This document shows positions 32,802-40,776 of a stretch of DNA of 64,000 nt, one piece after another. The stretch is from contig NZ_BNBT01000012.1 of the NCBI RefSeq assembly GCF_014656095.1, forward strand, positions 1 through 64,000, given 5' to 3'. How positions within the stretch are numbered: the stretch's first letter is position 1; every line of letters starts with the position of its first letter. The translations under genes were made by a program, and so were the position numbers. The stretch comes from Streptomyces longispororuber. Lineage in GTDB: Bacteria; Actinomycetota; Actinomycetes; Streptomycetales; Streptomycetaceae. Under the pieces are notes generated by a model. That model was not told the DNA's origin. It worked only from the letters and a program-made list of their open reading frames with translations, and made no database searches.

Positions 32802-33764
32802 CTACCGGTAGATCACCACCCGGTCCCCGTCCCGCACCTGCCGGAACAGCCGCGCGATCCCCTTCTCGTCCCGCACGTTCACGCACCCGTGCGACGCCCC
32901 GCCGTACCCCCGCGCCGCGAAGTCGGACGAGTAGTGCACGGCCTGGCCGCCGCTGAAGAACATGGCGTACGGCATCGGCGTGTCGTACAGCGTCGAGACG
33001 TGGTGCCGGGACTTCCAGAAGACCTGGAACTCGCCCTCGCGCGTCGGCGTGTACTCCGAGCCGAAGCGCACGTCCATCGTGGACAGCGCCTTGCCGTCGA
33101 CCATCCACGTCAGCGTGCGGCTCTCCTTGCTGATGCACAGCACACGCCCGGTCAGACAGCGCCGGTCGGGCGCGGCGGGCGGCATGCCGCCGTCCGGGTA
33201 CAGCTCGTAGCGGCTCGGCTCGCGCGTCATCCGCAGCAGCCGGTTCCAGGTGCGGGTGTCCGTCTCACCGGTCCGGGCCAGCCCCCGCTTGGCCTGGAAG
33301 CCCGCGACGGCGGCCGCGGTCACCGGGCCGTACGTGCCCGTCGGATACTGGCGGAACCAGCCGAGCTGGCGCAGCCGGGCCTGGAGCTCCCGCACCTTCG
33401 CGCCCCGCTCGCCCTGCTCCATGAGCACCGGCCCGGGCGGGGGAGGGGGCGGCGGCTGCGTCGCCCGGGGGCGCACGGGCGCGGGCTCCGGCGGCTGCGT
33501 GGGCTCCGACGGCGCGGACCGTGGCGCGGGCGCCTCCGACTGCGGCAACTCCGCCCGCGAGACAGGCGACTTGACCTTCGGCGTGGGCGAGGAACGGGGC
33601 GTGGGCGGGGAGTCGTCCCGCTCGGCGCGGGCCGTCGGTGGCGACGCCTTCCGGTCGTCCCCGCCCGCCCGGTCGACGGCCTGCGCCGTGCACCCGCAGG
33701 CCAGCGCCAGCGCGACGGCGGCCCCCGCCGCCGCGCGCCCCTTGGCTATCGCACCCCTACTCAT
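32802..33764 (-). CDS. exported L,D-transpeptidase with peptidoglycan-binding domain
   Basis: A 320-residue exported protein that would make 3-3 peptidoglycan cross-links or attach proteins. The N-terminal hydrophobic stretch ends near ACGC, a weak lipobox. About 75 proline-rich residues span the wall. Residues about 112-178 are a peptidoglycan-binding domain (GERGAKVRELQARLRQLGWF). The C-terminal YkuD domain shows HYSSDFA and the catalytic SHGCVNVRD, Cys294 by count. It is monocistronic. Confidence 0.9.
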   Translation of the reverse strand: MSRGAIAKGRAAAGAAVALALACGCTAQAVDRAGGDDRKASPPTARAERDDSPPTPRSSPTPKVKSPVSRAELPQSEAPAPRSAPSEPTQPPEPAPVRPRATQPPPPPPPGPVLMEQGERGAKVRELQARLRQLGWFRQYPTGTYGPVTAAAVAGFQAKRGLARTGETDTRTWNRLLRMTREPSRYELYPDGGMPPAAPDRRCLTGRVLCISKESRTLTWMVDGKALSTMDVRFGSEYTPTREGEFQVFWKSRHHVSTLYDTPMPYAMFFSGGQAVHYSSDFAARGYGGASHGCVNVRDEKGIARLFRQVRDGDRVVIYR

Positions 33765-33856
33765 GGATCCCCCATGTCACTTCGTGTCACTGCGACGGCC
33801 GACCCACGAAGTGTTTCCCACGGGCGCGGGATTGTGAACCACGCCCCGCGCCGGGC

Positions 33857-34420
33857 TCAGTGGTGCCAGGCCGTCCCGCCGACGTTGTAGATCATGCGTT
33901 GGAGGACCTTCAGCGCCCGTACGTACTCGGCGTCGTCGATGCCCTCGTGGATCTCCGCCCGGGTGTGGGCCTGGCGCTCCGCGACGCGCGTGCGCAGGTC
34001 ACTGCCCGCGTCCGTGAGCCGCAGCTTCCGTACGCCGCCCTCGGTCTCCTGGGTGAGCAGCTTCCGGCGCAGCAGGGCGTCGATGTTGTGCTCGATGCCG
34101 CCCTCGCCGAACTCCAGGTAGCCGCGCAGGACGCCGACCACGGCCGCGCGGTCGCGGGCGGAGCCGTCGGCGGGGACCTGGTTGAGGACCCACCACTGGG
34201 GCTGGGTGAGGCCCTCCTCGGCGAGCATGGTGCGGATGTGGTGCACCACGGCCTGCCCGGCGGCGGAACTCCAGTAGCCGACGGGCTGGTTGACCAGCTC
34301 GGCGTCGCTGTGGGAGGGGACGAAGGGCGGCTTCGTGGCGTTCGCGGCGCCTGCGGGGCTCGTGGTGTTCGCGGCGCTTGCAGGGCTCGTGGTGTTCGTG
34401 GTGTTCGTGGTGTTCGTCAT
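33857..34420 (-). CDS. MarR-like winged-helix regulator
   Basis: A 187-residue regulator. The first 30 residues are a Thr/Asn/Ala repeat encoded by GTTCGTGGT-type 9-bp DNA repeats. The rest fits MarR: a helical dimer region, LTQPQWWVLNQVPADG, a recognition region around LRGYLEFGEGGIEHNIDALL and the wing LTQETEGGVRKLRLTDAG. Its start overlaps the FAD-monooxygenase stop by four bases (ATGA), so both belong to one operon, possibly controlled by this protein and the divergent TetR regulator. Confidence 0.75.
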   Translation of the reverse strand: MTNTTNTTNTTSPASAANTTSPAGAANATKPPFVPSHSDAELVNQPVGYWSSAAGQAVVHHIRTMLAEEGLTQPQWWVLNQVPADGSARDRAAVVGVLRGYLEFGEGGIEHNIDALLRRKLLTQETEGGVRKLRLTDAGSDLRTRVAERQAHTRAEIHEGIDDAEYVRALKVLQRMIYNVGGTAWHH

Positions 34421-35880
34421 GTCCTCGAACGTAGGACCTCAAGCTTGGTTGAGGTCAAATAGTTCTGGAGACTTCTTCCGTCCCGCCCGGCCCAGCCCAC
34501 GTACCCGTCCGGGCGGACGAGGAAGAGGCCGTCCCCGTACGCGTCCAGGCGGTCCGCGTGGCACGTACGGACCAAGTCGGCGCGCAGCGCGGGCAGTTCA
34601 CCCAGCCCACCACCCACGGCGAGCAGCGTGAAGTGCGGCCCCCGGAAGGCGTCGAAGGCGCGCCCGGTGCCGAGGCGGCCGTCCGGGGCGCGGTCGCCCG
34701 CGCGCAGCCCGTCCCCGGGGGGCCGGGTGTCCGCGGACAGGGTCGAGTCGCGGTACTCCAGGCCGAGTTGACGCGTGGCGGCGCCCCGGCGGGCCTGGCC
34801 GCGGTGGATGCGGGTGGAGAGGTCCAGCATGCGCGCGGCGGTGGGCAGCCGCTCCTCCTCGTACGTGTCGAGCAGGGCGTCGGGGGCGCCGTGCCGCAGG
34901 GCGAGGCCGAGCTTCCAGCCCAGGTTGTACGCGTCCTGCACGCTGGTGTTCAGGCCCTGGCCGCCCGCGGGCGAGTGCACGTGGGCCGCGTCGCCCGCGA
35001 GGAGGACGCGCCCGGCCCGGAAGCGGTCCGCCAGCGCGGCGCGCGGTCGGAAGTCGGAGGCCCAGCGCACCTCGGTGACGTCGGCGGCGGCCAGGTGGGT
35101 GCGGGCGGCGACGGCCTCGCGCACCCCGCCGGGGGAGGTGTCCAGCGGGGCGCCGTCCGTGAACTGGGCGGTGAGCTGGAAGTCGGGCGTGCCCGGCAGC
35201 GGGCAGATCGCGGTGAAGCCCGTGGAGCCGTCCGCCGAGGGCGGGAACATGTGCCAGTTGTCCCGGTCGAGCGCGGCCCCGCGGACGCGGATGTCGGCGA
35301 CCAGGACCGGCCGCGGGTCGACGGTCTCGCCCGCCATGCCGATGCCCAGGGTCCGGCGCACGGCGGAGCGGCCCCCGTCCGCGGCGACGGCGTAGGCGGC
35401 CCGGACCGTGCGGCCGTCCGCGAGGCGTGCCGTGACCCCGTCGGCGTCCTGGTCGAGCCCCGTCACCTCCGTGCCGAAGGCGACCGAGCCGCCGAGCTCC
35501 AGCAGACGCGCGTACAGGATCTCCTGGGTGCGCCACTGCGGCACCAGCCACGGGCCGGCGTAGGGCGCGGAGTCCGTGGCCTCGGGCTCGTCGAACATGC
35601 GGTGCTCGCCCTGCCGGACGCCCCCGGCCCACACCATGCCGACGGGCGCGGGCCCGCCCGCCTTCAGGACGGCGTCCACGACCCCCAGGTCGTCGAAGAC
35701 CTCCAGCGTGCGCGGCTGGAGGCCCTTGCCGCGCGAGCCGGGGAACAACCGGGGCGCGCGCTCGACGACGAGCGCGGGCACCCCGCGCCGGGCGAGGTCG
35801 CAGGCCAGGGTCAGGCCGGTGGGGCCCGCGCCCACGACGAGCACGGGCGTTTCCTTAACGTCGTTAAATTCCATATCCAT
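34417..35880 (-). CDS. FAD-dependent monooxygenase (PheA/TfdB type)
   Basis: A 487-residue class A flavin hydroxylase. The FAD/NAD(P)H motifs are in order: VVGAGPTGLTLACDLARRG near residue 14, the DG motif in AVAADGGRSAVRRTLG, and the GD motif LLAGDAAHVHSPAGGQGLN. A thioredoxin-like C-terminal domain of about 120 residues matches aromatic hydroxylases and antibiotic-modifying enzymes. The substrate is unknown. Two operator-like palindromes overlap its start and upstream region, and TTGACA at 35907-35912 (minus strand) could be its -35 box. The gene is divergent from a TetR regulator. Confidence 0.9.
   Translation of the reverse strand: MDMEFNDVKETPVLVVGAGPTGLTLACDLARRGVPALVVERAPRLFPGSRGKGLQPRTLEVFDDLGVVDAVLKAGGPAPVGMVWAGGVRQGEHRMFDEPEATDSAPYAGPWLVPQWRTQEILYARLLELGGSVAFGTEVTGLDQDADGVTARLADGRTVRAAYAVAADGGRSAVRRTLGIGMAGETVDPRPVLVADIRVRGAALDRDNWHMFPPSADGSTGFTAICPLPGTPDFQLTAQFTDGAPLDTSPGGVREAVAARTHLAAADVTEVRWASDFRPRAALADRFRAGRVLLAGDAAHVHSPAGGQGLNTSVQDAYNLGWKLGLALRHGAPDALLDTYEEERLPTAARMLDLSTRIHRGQARRGAATRQLGLEYRDSTLSADTRPPGDGLRAGDRAPDGRLGTGRAFDAFRGPHFTLLAVGGGLGELPALRADLVRTCHADRLDAYGDGLFLVRPDGYVGWAGRDGRSLQNYLTSTKLEVLRSRT
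35855..35867. promoter_or_regulatory. operator-like palindrome O1
   Basis: TTAACG-T-CGTTAA is a perfect 6-1-6 palindrome. It lies within the first codons of the FAD monooxygenase. With the similar site at 35891 it is a likely TetR binding site. Confidence 0.6.
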
Positions 35881-35890
35881 GAGGCTGCGC

Positions 35891-35903
35891 TTAACGGTGT
35901 TAA
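35891..35903. promoter_or_regulatory. operator-like palindrome O2
   Basis: TTAACGGTGTTAA (TTAAC-GGT-GTTAA) lies in the 32-base gap between the divergent monooxygenase and tetR genes. Its centre is 36 bases from that of O1. It overlaps the likely promoter spacer of the monooxygenase. Confidence 0.62.
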
Positions 35904-35912
35904 ATTGTCAAG

Positions 35913-36563
35913 GTGGCTACGACACGACTCGACCGCGTCCGGGTGGCGCGCGTCGCCCTGGACCTGCTGAACGAGACCGGCCTCGACGGCCTGACCCTGC
36001 GCGCCATCGCCAAGGAGCTGGACGTCAAGGCCCCGGCGCTGTACTGGCACTTCAAGGACAAGCAGGCCCTGCTCGACGAGATGGCCACGGAGATGCTGCG
36101 CCGCATGACGGCGGACCTGGGGGACATCCCGGACGACGGCTGGGAGGCCGCGCTCACCTCCGCCATGCGCACCCTCCGCCGCCACCTGCTGCGCTACCGC
36201 GACGGCGCGAAGGTCTACAGCGGTACGCGCTTCACGGACACGTCGTACGCCGCGCCGATGGAGGACTGGCTCCGCCGCCTCACCTCGGCGGGCTTCACCC
36301 CGGGCGCGGCGGCCCGCGCCTGGCTGACGGCGTACAGCTACACCATCGGCCACGTCATCGAGGAGCAGGCCATGGGGCCGCGCCCGGACGAGGACGAGGG
36401 GGGCTACGACCTGGCGGCCCGGGCCGAGCGGCTGAAGGACTTCCCCCTGGCCGCGGCGGCGGGCGACGAGCTGTTCCGCTCCTACGACCAGGGCTTCGAG
36501 GCGGGGCTCGCGGCGGTGATGGCGGGCATCGGTGCGACCCTGCGCGGCGCCCCGGGGGCGTGA
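35913..36563 (+). CDS. TetR/AcrR family regulator
   Basis: A 216-residue repressor. The N-terminal helix-turn-helix is LDRVRVARVALDLLNETG followed by LTLRAIAKELDVKAPALYWH and FKDKQALLDEM. The C-terminal ligand domain resembles the TetR_C class seen with drug efflux and monooxygenases (MEDWLRRLTSAGFTPG, YTIGHVIEEQA). The GTG start has only a weak AAGG site, and O2 ends nine bases before it, so autoregulation is likely. It probably controls the divergent monooxygenase operon; the ligand is unknown. Confidence 0.9.
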   Translation: MATTRLDRVRVARVALDLLNETGLDGLTLRAIAKELDVKAPALYWHFKDKQALLDEMATEMLRRMTADLGDIPDDGWEAALTSAMRTLRRHLLRYRDGAKVYSGTRFTDTSYAAPMEDWLRRLTSAGFTPGAAARAWLTAYSYTIGHVIEEQAMGPRPDEDEGGYDLAARAERLKDFPLAAAAGDELFRSYDQGFEAGLAAVMAGIGATLRGAPGA

Positions 36564-36624
36564 GGGGCGTACTGGATCACGGAACTCGCGCCGCGCGCGC
36601 CCGCCGTTGTCTATCGTGCGGCCC

Positions 36625-37221
36625 ATGAGATCACGTCATCCACAACGACGCCTCCGGAAAGGGGCGTTGGCGTTCACGACCGCTCTCGCGGCCGGGCTGC
36701 TCACGGCGTGCGGCGGGGACGGCGACGAGGGCCCGCCCGAGGAGGTCGCCAAGGCCGTCGAGAAGCAGTGCGCCGGACGGATCGACCCGGACGGCCTCGA
36801 CATGGGCCTCGCCGACGGCGTGAAGCAGACGCTCGACGGCCGCTGGGAGCGCGACGGCGCCGGCGGCTGCGTGTGGAGCGCCCAGGAGGACGGCCGCTTC
36901 TGGACGCCCGTCGACCTCGACGTGATCCGCGTACGGAGCCCGGCCGCGGCCAGGAAGGACGCCCGGACCTTCTGCGACCGCATGCGGGAGGACACCCGCC
37001 ACCACGCGGGGTACGTCGACAAGGGCACGTACTGCGCCGCCTACGAGAACAGCGCGGCGCTGCGCGCCCACGTCGCCCACGGCGCGGTCGGCCCGTACCG
37101 CGTCGAGCTCACGCTGTCCGGCCCCAGGCCCCTCAAGGACGAGCACTACAAGGCTCCGCGTGAGCGGATCGCCCACGTCCTGGACGACGTCCGCGCGTAC
37201 TACGAGGAGCGCGACCGCTAG
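36625..37221 (+). CDS. putative lipoprotein, DUF3558-like
   Basis: A 198-residue lipoprotein. The ATG at 36625 gives a basic start, a hydrophobic stretch and the lipobox LLTAC. The mature domain contains QTLDGRWERDGAGGCVWSA, DLDVIRVRSPAAARKDAR and two further cysteines, recalling DUF3558-type lipoproteins with an early CxW motif. The role is unknown. Its end overlaps the convergent ATP-binding protein gene by four bases. Confidence 0.65.
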   Translation: MRSRHPQRRLRKGALAFTTALAAGLLTACGGDGDEGPPEEVAKAVEKQCAGRIDPDGLDMGLADGVKQTLDGRWERDGAGGCVWSAQEDGRFWTPVDLDVIRVRSPAAARKDARTFCDRMREDTRHHAGYVDKGTYCAAYENSAALRAHVAHGAVGPYRVELTLSGPRPLKDEHYKAPRERIAHVLDDVRAYYEERDR

Positions 37222-37637
37222 GGCACGCGCAACTCGGCCCACACCCGCTTGCCGGGCCCGTTCCGCGCGGCCACGCCCCACCGCTCGGCGAGCGCGGCGA
37301 CCAGCGGCAGCCCGCGACCGCCGTCCGCGCACGGCTCGGGCGCCCGCAGGACGGGCAACGCGGGGCTCGCGTCGTGCACTTCGAGCCGCAGACCACCGGC
37401 GGGCAGCCGGACGAACCGCGTCTCGATCACCCGGCCGTGCGTGCCGTGGGCGTGCCGCACGGCGTTGGTGAGCAGTTCGGAGAGCACGATGAGCGCCGCG
37501 TCCTCGATGCGCGCCGCGCCCCAGTCGGCCAGGTACTTCCGCAACTCCTGCCGGGCTTTGCTCACTGAGCGTGGATGCCGTGGCCAGCGCGAGACCACTT
37601 CACCTTCGTCGGTCGTCACCTCGACGCTCCTCGTCAT
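37218..37637 (-). CDS. RsbW-like ATP-binding protein
   Basis: A 139-residue GHKL ATPase domain without a histidine-phosphotransfer part. The N-box is LIVLSELLTNAVRHAHG and the G-boxes are LEVHDASPALP and GGRGLPLVAALAERWGV. Such proteins act as anti-sigma kinases or partners of XRE-DUF397 regulators in Streptomyces. It is divergent from the XRE gene by 97 bases, the standard arrangement of this module. Confidence 0.85.
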   Translation of the reverse strand: MTRSVEVTTDEGEVVSRWPRHPRSVSKARQELRKYLADWGAARIEDAALIVLSELLTNAVRHAHGTHGRVIETRFVRLPAGGLRLEVHDASPALPVLRAPEPCADGGRGLPLVAALAERWGVAARNGPGKRVWAELRVP

Positions 37638-37734
37638 CCCGTGGATCGGCGTTCACGGGACGAGCATCCCAACGTGAGGCTACGCTCACCAAGAGTCACG
37701 GTTTTCACCGAAGCGACGCGGAAACGGGGGCACG

Positions 37735-38652
37735 ATGCCCGCACCGAGGGAACTCGACCCGACGACGTCCTTGGCCGCCCTGTACGGCGCGAAGCTGCGC
37801 AAACTCCGCCTCCGGGCAGGCTGGACCCAGCGCCAACTGGGCGACCGGGTCCCCATCGCCCACAGCCGCATCGCCCAGTACGAACTGGGCAACGAGACCC
37901 CGACGAAGGAGGTCTCCGACGCCCTGGACCGGCTGGTCGGCGCGGAGGGCGAGCTGAGCGACTTGTGGGAGCACGTGCAGCGGGAGTTCGTGCCCGACTG
38001 GGCGCGCAAGTACGTCGATCTGGAGGCGAAGGCCAATGTCATCCGGACCTACTCGGCACACGTCGTGCACGGCTTGCTCCAGTCGGAACCCTGCATCAGA
38101 GCCCTGTTGACCGTTGCCTGTCCCAGCGTCGGGGGCCGACTGGAGAAGATGGTTGCCTCGCGGCTCGCACGTCAGCAGATCCTGGCCCGGCCCGAGCCAC
38201 CCGTGTTCTGGATGGTTCTTGACGAGGGAGTCCTTCGTCGCCCCGTGGGTGGCGTGTCCGTCATGCGTGACCAACTGGCCCATGTGCTGCAAGCGGTGAA
38301 GCGATCGGCTCGGGTGAAGGTGCAGGTGTTGCCCTACGATCGCGGTGCTCATCCACTGCTGGGAGGTTCGGCGACGGTGCTGTCGTTCCCTCGGCGGCCG
38401 GATGTGGTCTACCTGGAAGGTTCTCACTCGGGAGAGCTTGTCGAGCAGGCGGGTTTGGTCGCAGAGTACGGTCTGGCGTTCGAGTACGTGCAGACTCAGG
38501 CGCTCGGGTTGGACGAGTCGGCCGACCTGATCCGTTCCGTGATGGAGGGCTCCTACCGTGACGTACGTGTCCCGAGCCGATCTGAGCGCCGCCGCGTGGC
38601 GCAGGTCCAGCTACAGCAACACGCAGGGCGGCGAGTGCGTCGAGGTCGCTGA
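37735..38652 (+). CDS. XRE family regulator with DUF5753 domain
   Basis: A 305-residue regulator. The helix-turn-helix spans about residues 18-65 (LRKLRLRAGWTQRQLGDRV, HSRIAQYELGNETPT). The DUF5753 domain follows (VHGLLQSEPCIRALL, FWMVLDEGVLRRPVGG, VQVLPYDRGAHPLLGG, VVYLEGSHSGELVE). Proteins of this type pair with small DUF397 partners and influence development or antibiotic production. The final 30 residues (RSERRRVAQVQLQQHAGRR) are read in another frame through the first DUF397 gene, a 95-base overlap. That tail probably has no conserved role. Confidence 0.87.
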   Translation: MPAPRELDPTTSLAALYGAKLRKLRLRAGWTQRQLGDRVPIAHSRIAQYELGNETPTKEVSDALDRLVGAEGELSDLWEHVQREFVPDWARKYVDLEAKANVIRTYSAHVVHGLLQSEPCIRALLTVACPSVGGRLEKMVASRLARQQILARPEPPVFWMVLDEGVLRRPVGGVSVMRDQLAHVLQAVKRSARVKVQVLPYDRGAHPLLGGSATVLSFPRRPDVVYLEGSHSGELVEQAGLVAEYGLAFEYVQTQALGLDESADLIRSVMEGSYRDVRVPSRSERRRVAQVQLQQHAGRRVRRGR

Positions 38653-38767
38653 GGGGGTGCCGGGCGTGGTGCCTGTCCGGGACAGCAAGGTTCCGGGAGG
38701 GCCGATGGTGCTTGTTTCCGCGAGTGCCTGGGCGGCTTTCGTCGACGAGGTACGGGGTCGGCCGTGA
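38558..38767 (+). CDS. DUF397 domain protein, copy 1
   Basis: A 69-residue protein. GGAGGG lies eight bases before its GTG. The DUF397 signature is complete: AAWRRSSYSNTQGGECVEVA, VPVRDSKVPGGPMVLVSA and WAAFVDEVR. It starts inside the XRE gene, in a different frame, and its stop overlaps the next GTG (GTGA). It is likely the antagonist or partner of the XRE regulator. Confidence 0.87.
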   Translation: MTYVSRADLSAAAWRRSSYSNTQGGECVEVAEGVPGVVPVRDSKVPGGPMVLVSASAWAAFVDEVRGRP

Positions 38768-38937
38768 GGTGGCGCAGGTCCAGCTACAGCAACGCGCAGG
38801 GCGGCGACTGCCTGGAGGTCGCCGGGCGAGGCCCGGGCGCGCTGGCCGTGCGGGACAGCAAGCGGCCCGGCGGAGCCACGCTGCGCTTCTCGACGCGGGC
38901 ATGGGGTGCCTTCGTCGCCGCCGTGCGCAGTGCCTAG
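38764..38937 (+). CDS. DUF397 domain protein, copy 2
   Basis: A 57-residue protein starting VRWRRSSYSNAQGGDCLEVA, with LAVRDSKRPGGATLRFS and WGAFVAAVRSA. It is a tandem duplicate of copy 1, and the DNA is also alike (GGCGCAGGTCCAGCTACAGC in both). It lacks the 11 leading residues of copy 1. The GTG start overlaps the copy 1 stop by four bases, so it is translationally coupled. Confidence 0.85.
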   Translation: MRWRRSSYSNAQGGDCLEVAGRGPGALAVRDSKRPGGATLRFSTRAWGAFVAAVRSA

Positions 38938-38948
38938 CGCGTGCCGAG

Positions 38949-38979
38949 GGGCCCAGGCCGGTGCGACCGGCCTGGGCCC
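38949..38979. terminator. bidirectional terminator
   Basis: GGGCCCAGGCCGGT pairs perfectly with its complement over 14 bp, with a three-base loop. It sits between the convergent DUF397 and lectin-like genes. Confidence 0.85.
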
Positions 38980-38990
38980 GAAGGTGCTCG

Positions 38991-39488
38991 TCAGGTGTGG
39001 GAGCCGTCCCACTTGAAGTAGGCGTCGCCTATCGGCGAGTCCTGGTACGAGCTGGTGTAGAGGGCGTCCGGGACGTCACTCGTCCTGAGGAAGCCGGTCG
39101 AGCCGCCCCCGGACTTCGCGTTGTAGAGGAGCTTCCGGTCCGCGTCGTAGTACCACCACTGGTGCTTGTTGGTGTCGCAGGCGGAGGTCCAGACGGCGTT
39201 GACCGGGTTCTCGAAGTCGGTCGTCAGACACTTGCCGGTTTCGCGGTTCTTGAGCTGGTGGTAGATGCCGTGGCTGCCGCCGATCCAGTCCCACTGCTGT
39301 CGCTTCCAGCCCTGGCAGTGTGTGCCGTAGGCCGTATCGCCGTCGCCGGCGGTGATGCACGTGTTGAACCTGTGGTTCTTGAAGGTCCAGTAGCTGGGCG
39401 CGGCCTCTGCGGTCGCCGGGGCCAGGATGCCCGCGCCGGTGACGAGTGCGCCGACGGCGGCGACGGTCGCGAGACGGAACTTCTTCAC
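38991..39488 (-). CDS. secreted ricin-type lectin-like protein
   Basis: A 165-residue secreted protein. The GTG start gives a signal peptide (KKFRLATVAAVGALVTGAG) with cleavage near AEA-AP. One beta-trefoil-like domain follows, with NHRFNTCITAGDGDTAYGTH, RQQWDWIGG, HQLKNRETGKCLTTD and CDTNKHQWWYYDADRKLLY. Cysteines are paired as in ricin B repeats. It probably binds a carbohydrate. It is monocistronic and ends at the shared terminator. Confidence 0.82.
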   Translation of the reverse strand: MKKFRLATVAAVGALVTGAGILAPATAEAAPSYWTFKNHRFNTCITAGDGDTAYGTHCQGWKRQQWDWIGGSHGIYHQLKNRETGKCLTTDFENPVNAVWTSACDTNKHQWWYYDADRKLLYNAKSGGGSTGFLRTSDVPDALYTSSYQDSPIGDAYFKWDGSHT

Positions 39489-39617
39489 TACAACCTCTTT
39501 CCGTGAGAGCTGAGAGTGAGAGTCAGAGAGCAGCGGTGGGGGATCTCCAGTCCCGCTGTCGTCCTGCGATCAGCTTGCCGAGCCGTGACGCGTGAGACGT
39601 AGGCGCTCAGAGCACAC

Positions 39618-40604
39618 TCATGTGGCAATGCGTCCACGGGGGGCGTGACAGTGGCGCCGGTAGTCGGCCGGCGGCACGCCGTACGCCGCGCGGAAGGCGC
39701 GGGTGAAGTCGGTCGCCCGGGCGAAGCCCCAGCGCGCGGCGATGGCCCGGATCGAGGTGGAGCCCTGCGCCGGGTCGGCGAGGTCGAAGCGGGCGCGCTC
39801 CAGGCGCAGGCGCCGGATGAACGCGGCCACGGTCGTGCTCTCGTCCTGGAAGAGCCGGTGCAGATAGCTCGGGGAGACGCCGTGCGCGGCGGCGATGGCC
39901 CGGGGCGTCAACCGCGGGTCGGCCAGGCGCTGCTGGATGTACTGGGCGATGCGCAGCAGCAGGGCGGTCCGGCTGCCGGCGGGCAGGAGCGCGCGCTCCC
40001 GGCCCGCGGCGAAGCCCAGCAGCGCCGCGATCGGGAGCGCGCGCTCCCGGTCCACCGCGCAGCCGAGCAGCGCCGCGACCATCCCGCTGAGCACGGAGCC
40101 GAGGCGCTGCGCGTCGGGCGGCCGGTAGGCGCTCGTCTCCTCGGTGAGGCGCGTGAGGAACCGGGCCAGGAGCGCGCCGACGCCGTCCCGGCTCGGCATG
40201 CGGCGCCCGAGCACCTTGTCCGCCTGGTCGCACGGCAGGGGCAGCAGCGCCTTCGGCAGGACGACGCCGACGGCCCGGATCGGGCCCGTCCGGATCTCGT
40301 GCGGCTGTGCGCAGTCGCCGAGGAAGAAGTCACCCGCGCGGAGCGGCAGTTCCCGCAACCCGTGGGAGACAGCCGCTCTCCCGTCCAGGACGAGCGTCAG
40401 GTGGTAGTGCGGTGCGGCGTCCTGCCGGGTGAGCCGGGGGTCCGGCCACAGGACCATCGGCCGGAAGGAGGCCGACCACACCTCCATGGCCCCCAGCTCG
40501 ACGACCCGCATGGCGCCCTGAACGCCCGCCGGTGCGGTTTCGTACGCACATCTGCCGTGACGGCACAGAGTCGCGCCGGTGCAGCCCTCTACGAATTCCC
40601 CCAT
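39618..40604 (-). CDS. AraC family transcriptional regulator
   Basis: A 328-residue regulator. The ATG follows GGGGGAATC. The N-terminal cupin-like sensor (HYHLTLVLDGRAAVSHGL, LPLRAGDFFLGDCAQPHEI) precedes two helix-turn-helix units: AIAAAHGVSPSYLHRLFQD and IAARWGFARATDFTRAFRA. A short internal duplication is visible (DRERALPIAALLGF, GRERALLPAGSR). It is paralogous to the next gene on the same strand. The ligand and targets are unknown. Confidence 0.9.
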   Translation of the reverse strand: MGEFVEGCTGATLCRHGRCAYETAPAGVQGAMRVVELGAMEVWSASFRPMVLWPDPRLTRQDAAPHYHLTLVLDGRAAVSHGLRELPLRAGDFFLGDCAQPHEIRTGPIRAVGVVLPKALLPLPCDQADKVLGRRMPSRDGVGALLARFLTRLTEETSAYRPPDAQRLGSVLSGMVAALLGCAVDRERALPIAALLGFAAGRERALLPAGSRTALLLRIAQYIQQRLADPRLTPRAIAAAHGVSPSYLHRLFQDESTTVAAFIRRLRLERARFDLADPAQGSTSIRAIAARWGFARATDFTRAFRAAYGVPPADYRRHCHAPRGRIAT

Positions 40605-40776
40605 GGATTCCCCCGTATCGTGCCCGTGTGGTCAGCCCGGGCGAGGGGCTCCGTACATTCCCCTGTGTGAACCCGGTGAAGTCGGTGCACCGTGAACGTA
40701 GGGGGCGGTGCGGAGCCGGGGGATGAACGGGAGGTGGCCGGCTCCTGCCGGAACGGCGAAGGGTCTCGGCCTCCGC

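Noticed and set aside
38000..39000. Frameshift in the XRE gene as the explanation for its overlap with DUF397
   Set aside because: Both proteins show complete domains in their own frames and the DUF397 start has a good ribosome site. An overlap is simpler than a sequencing error.
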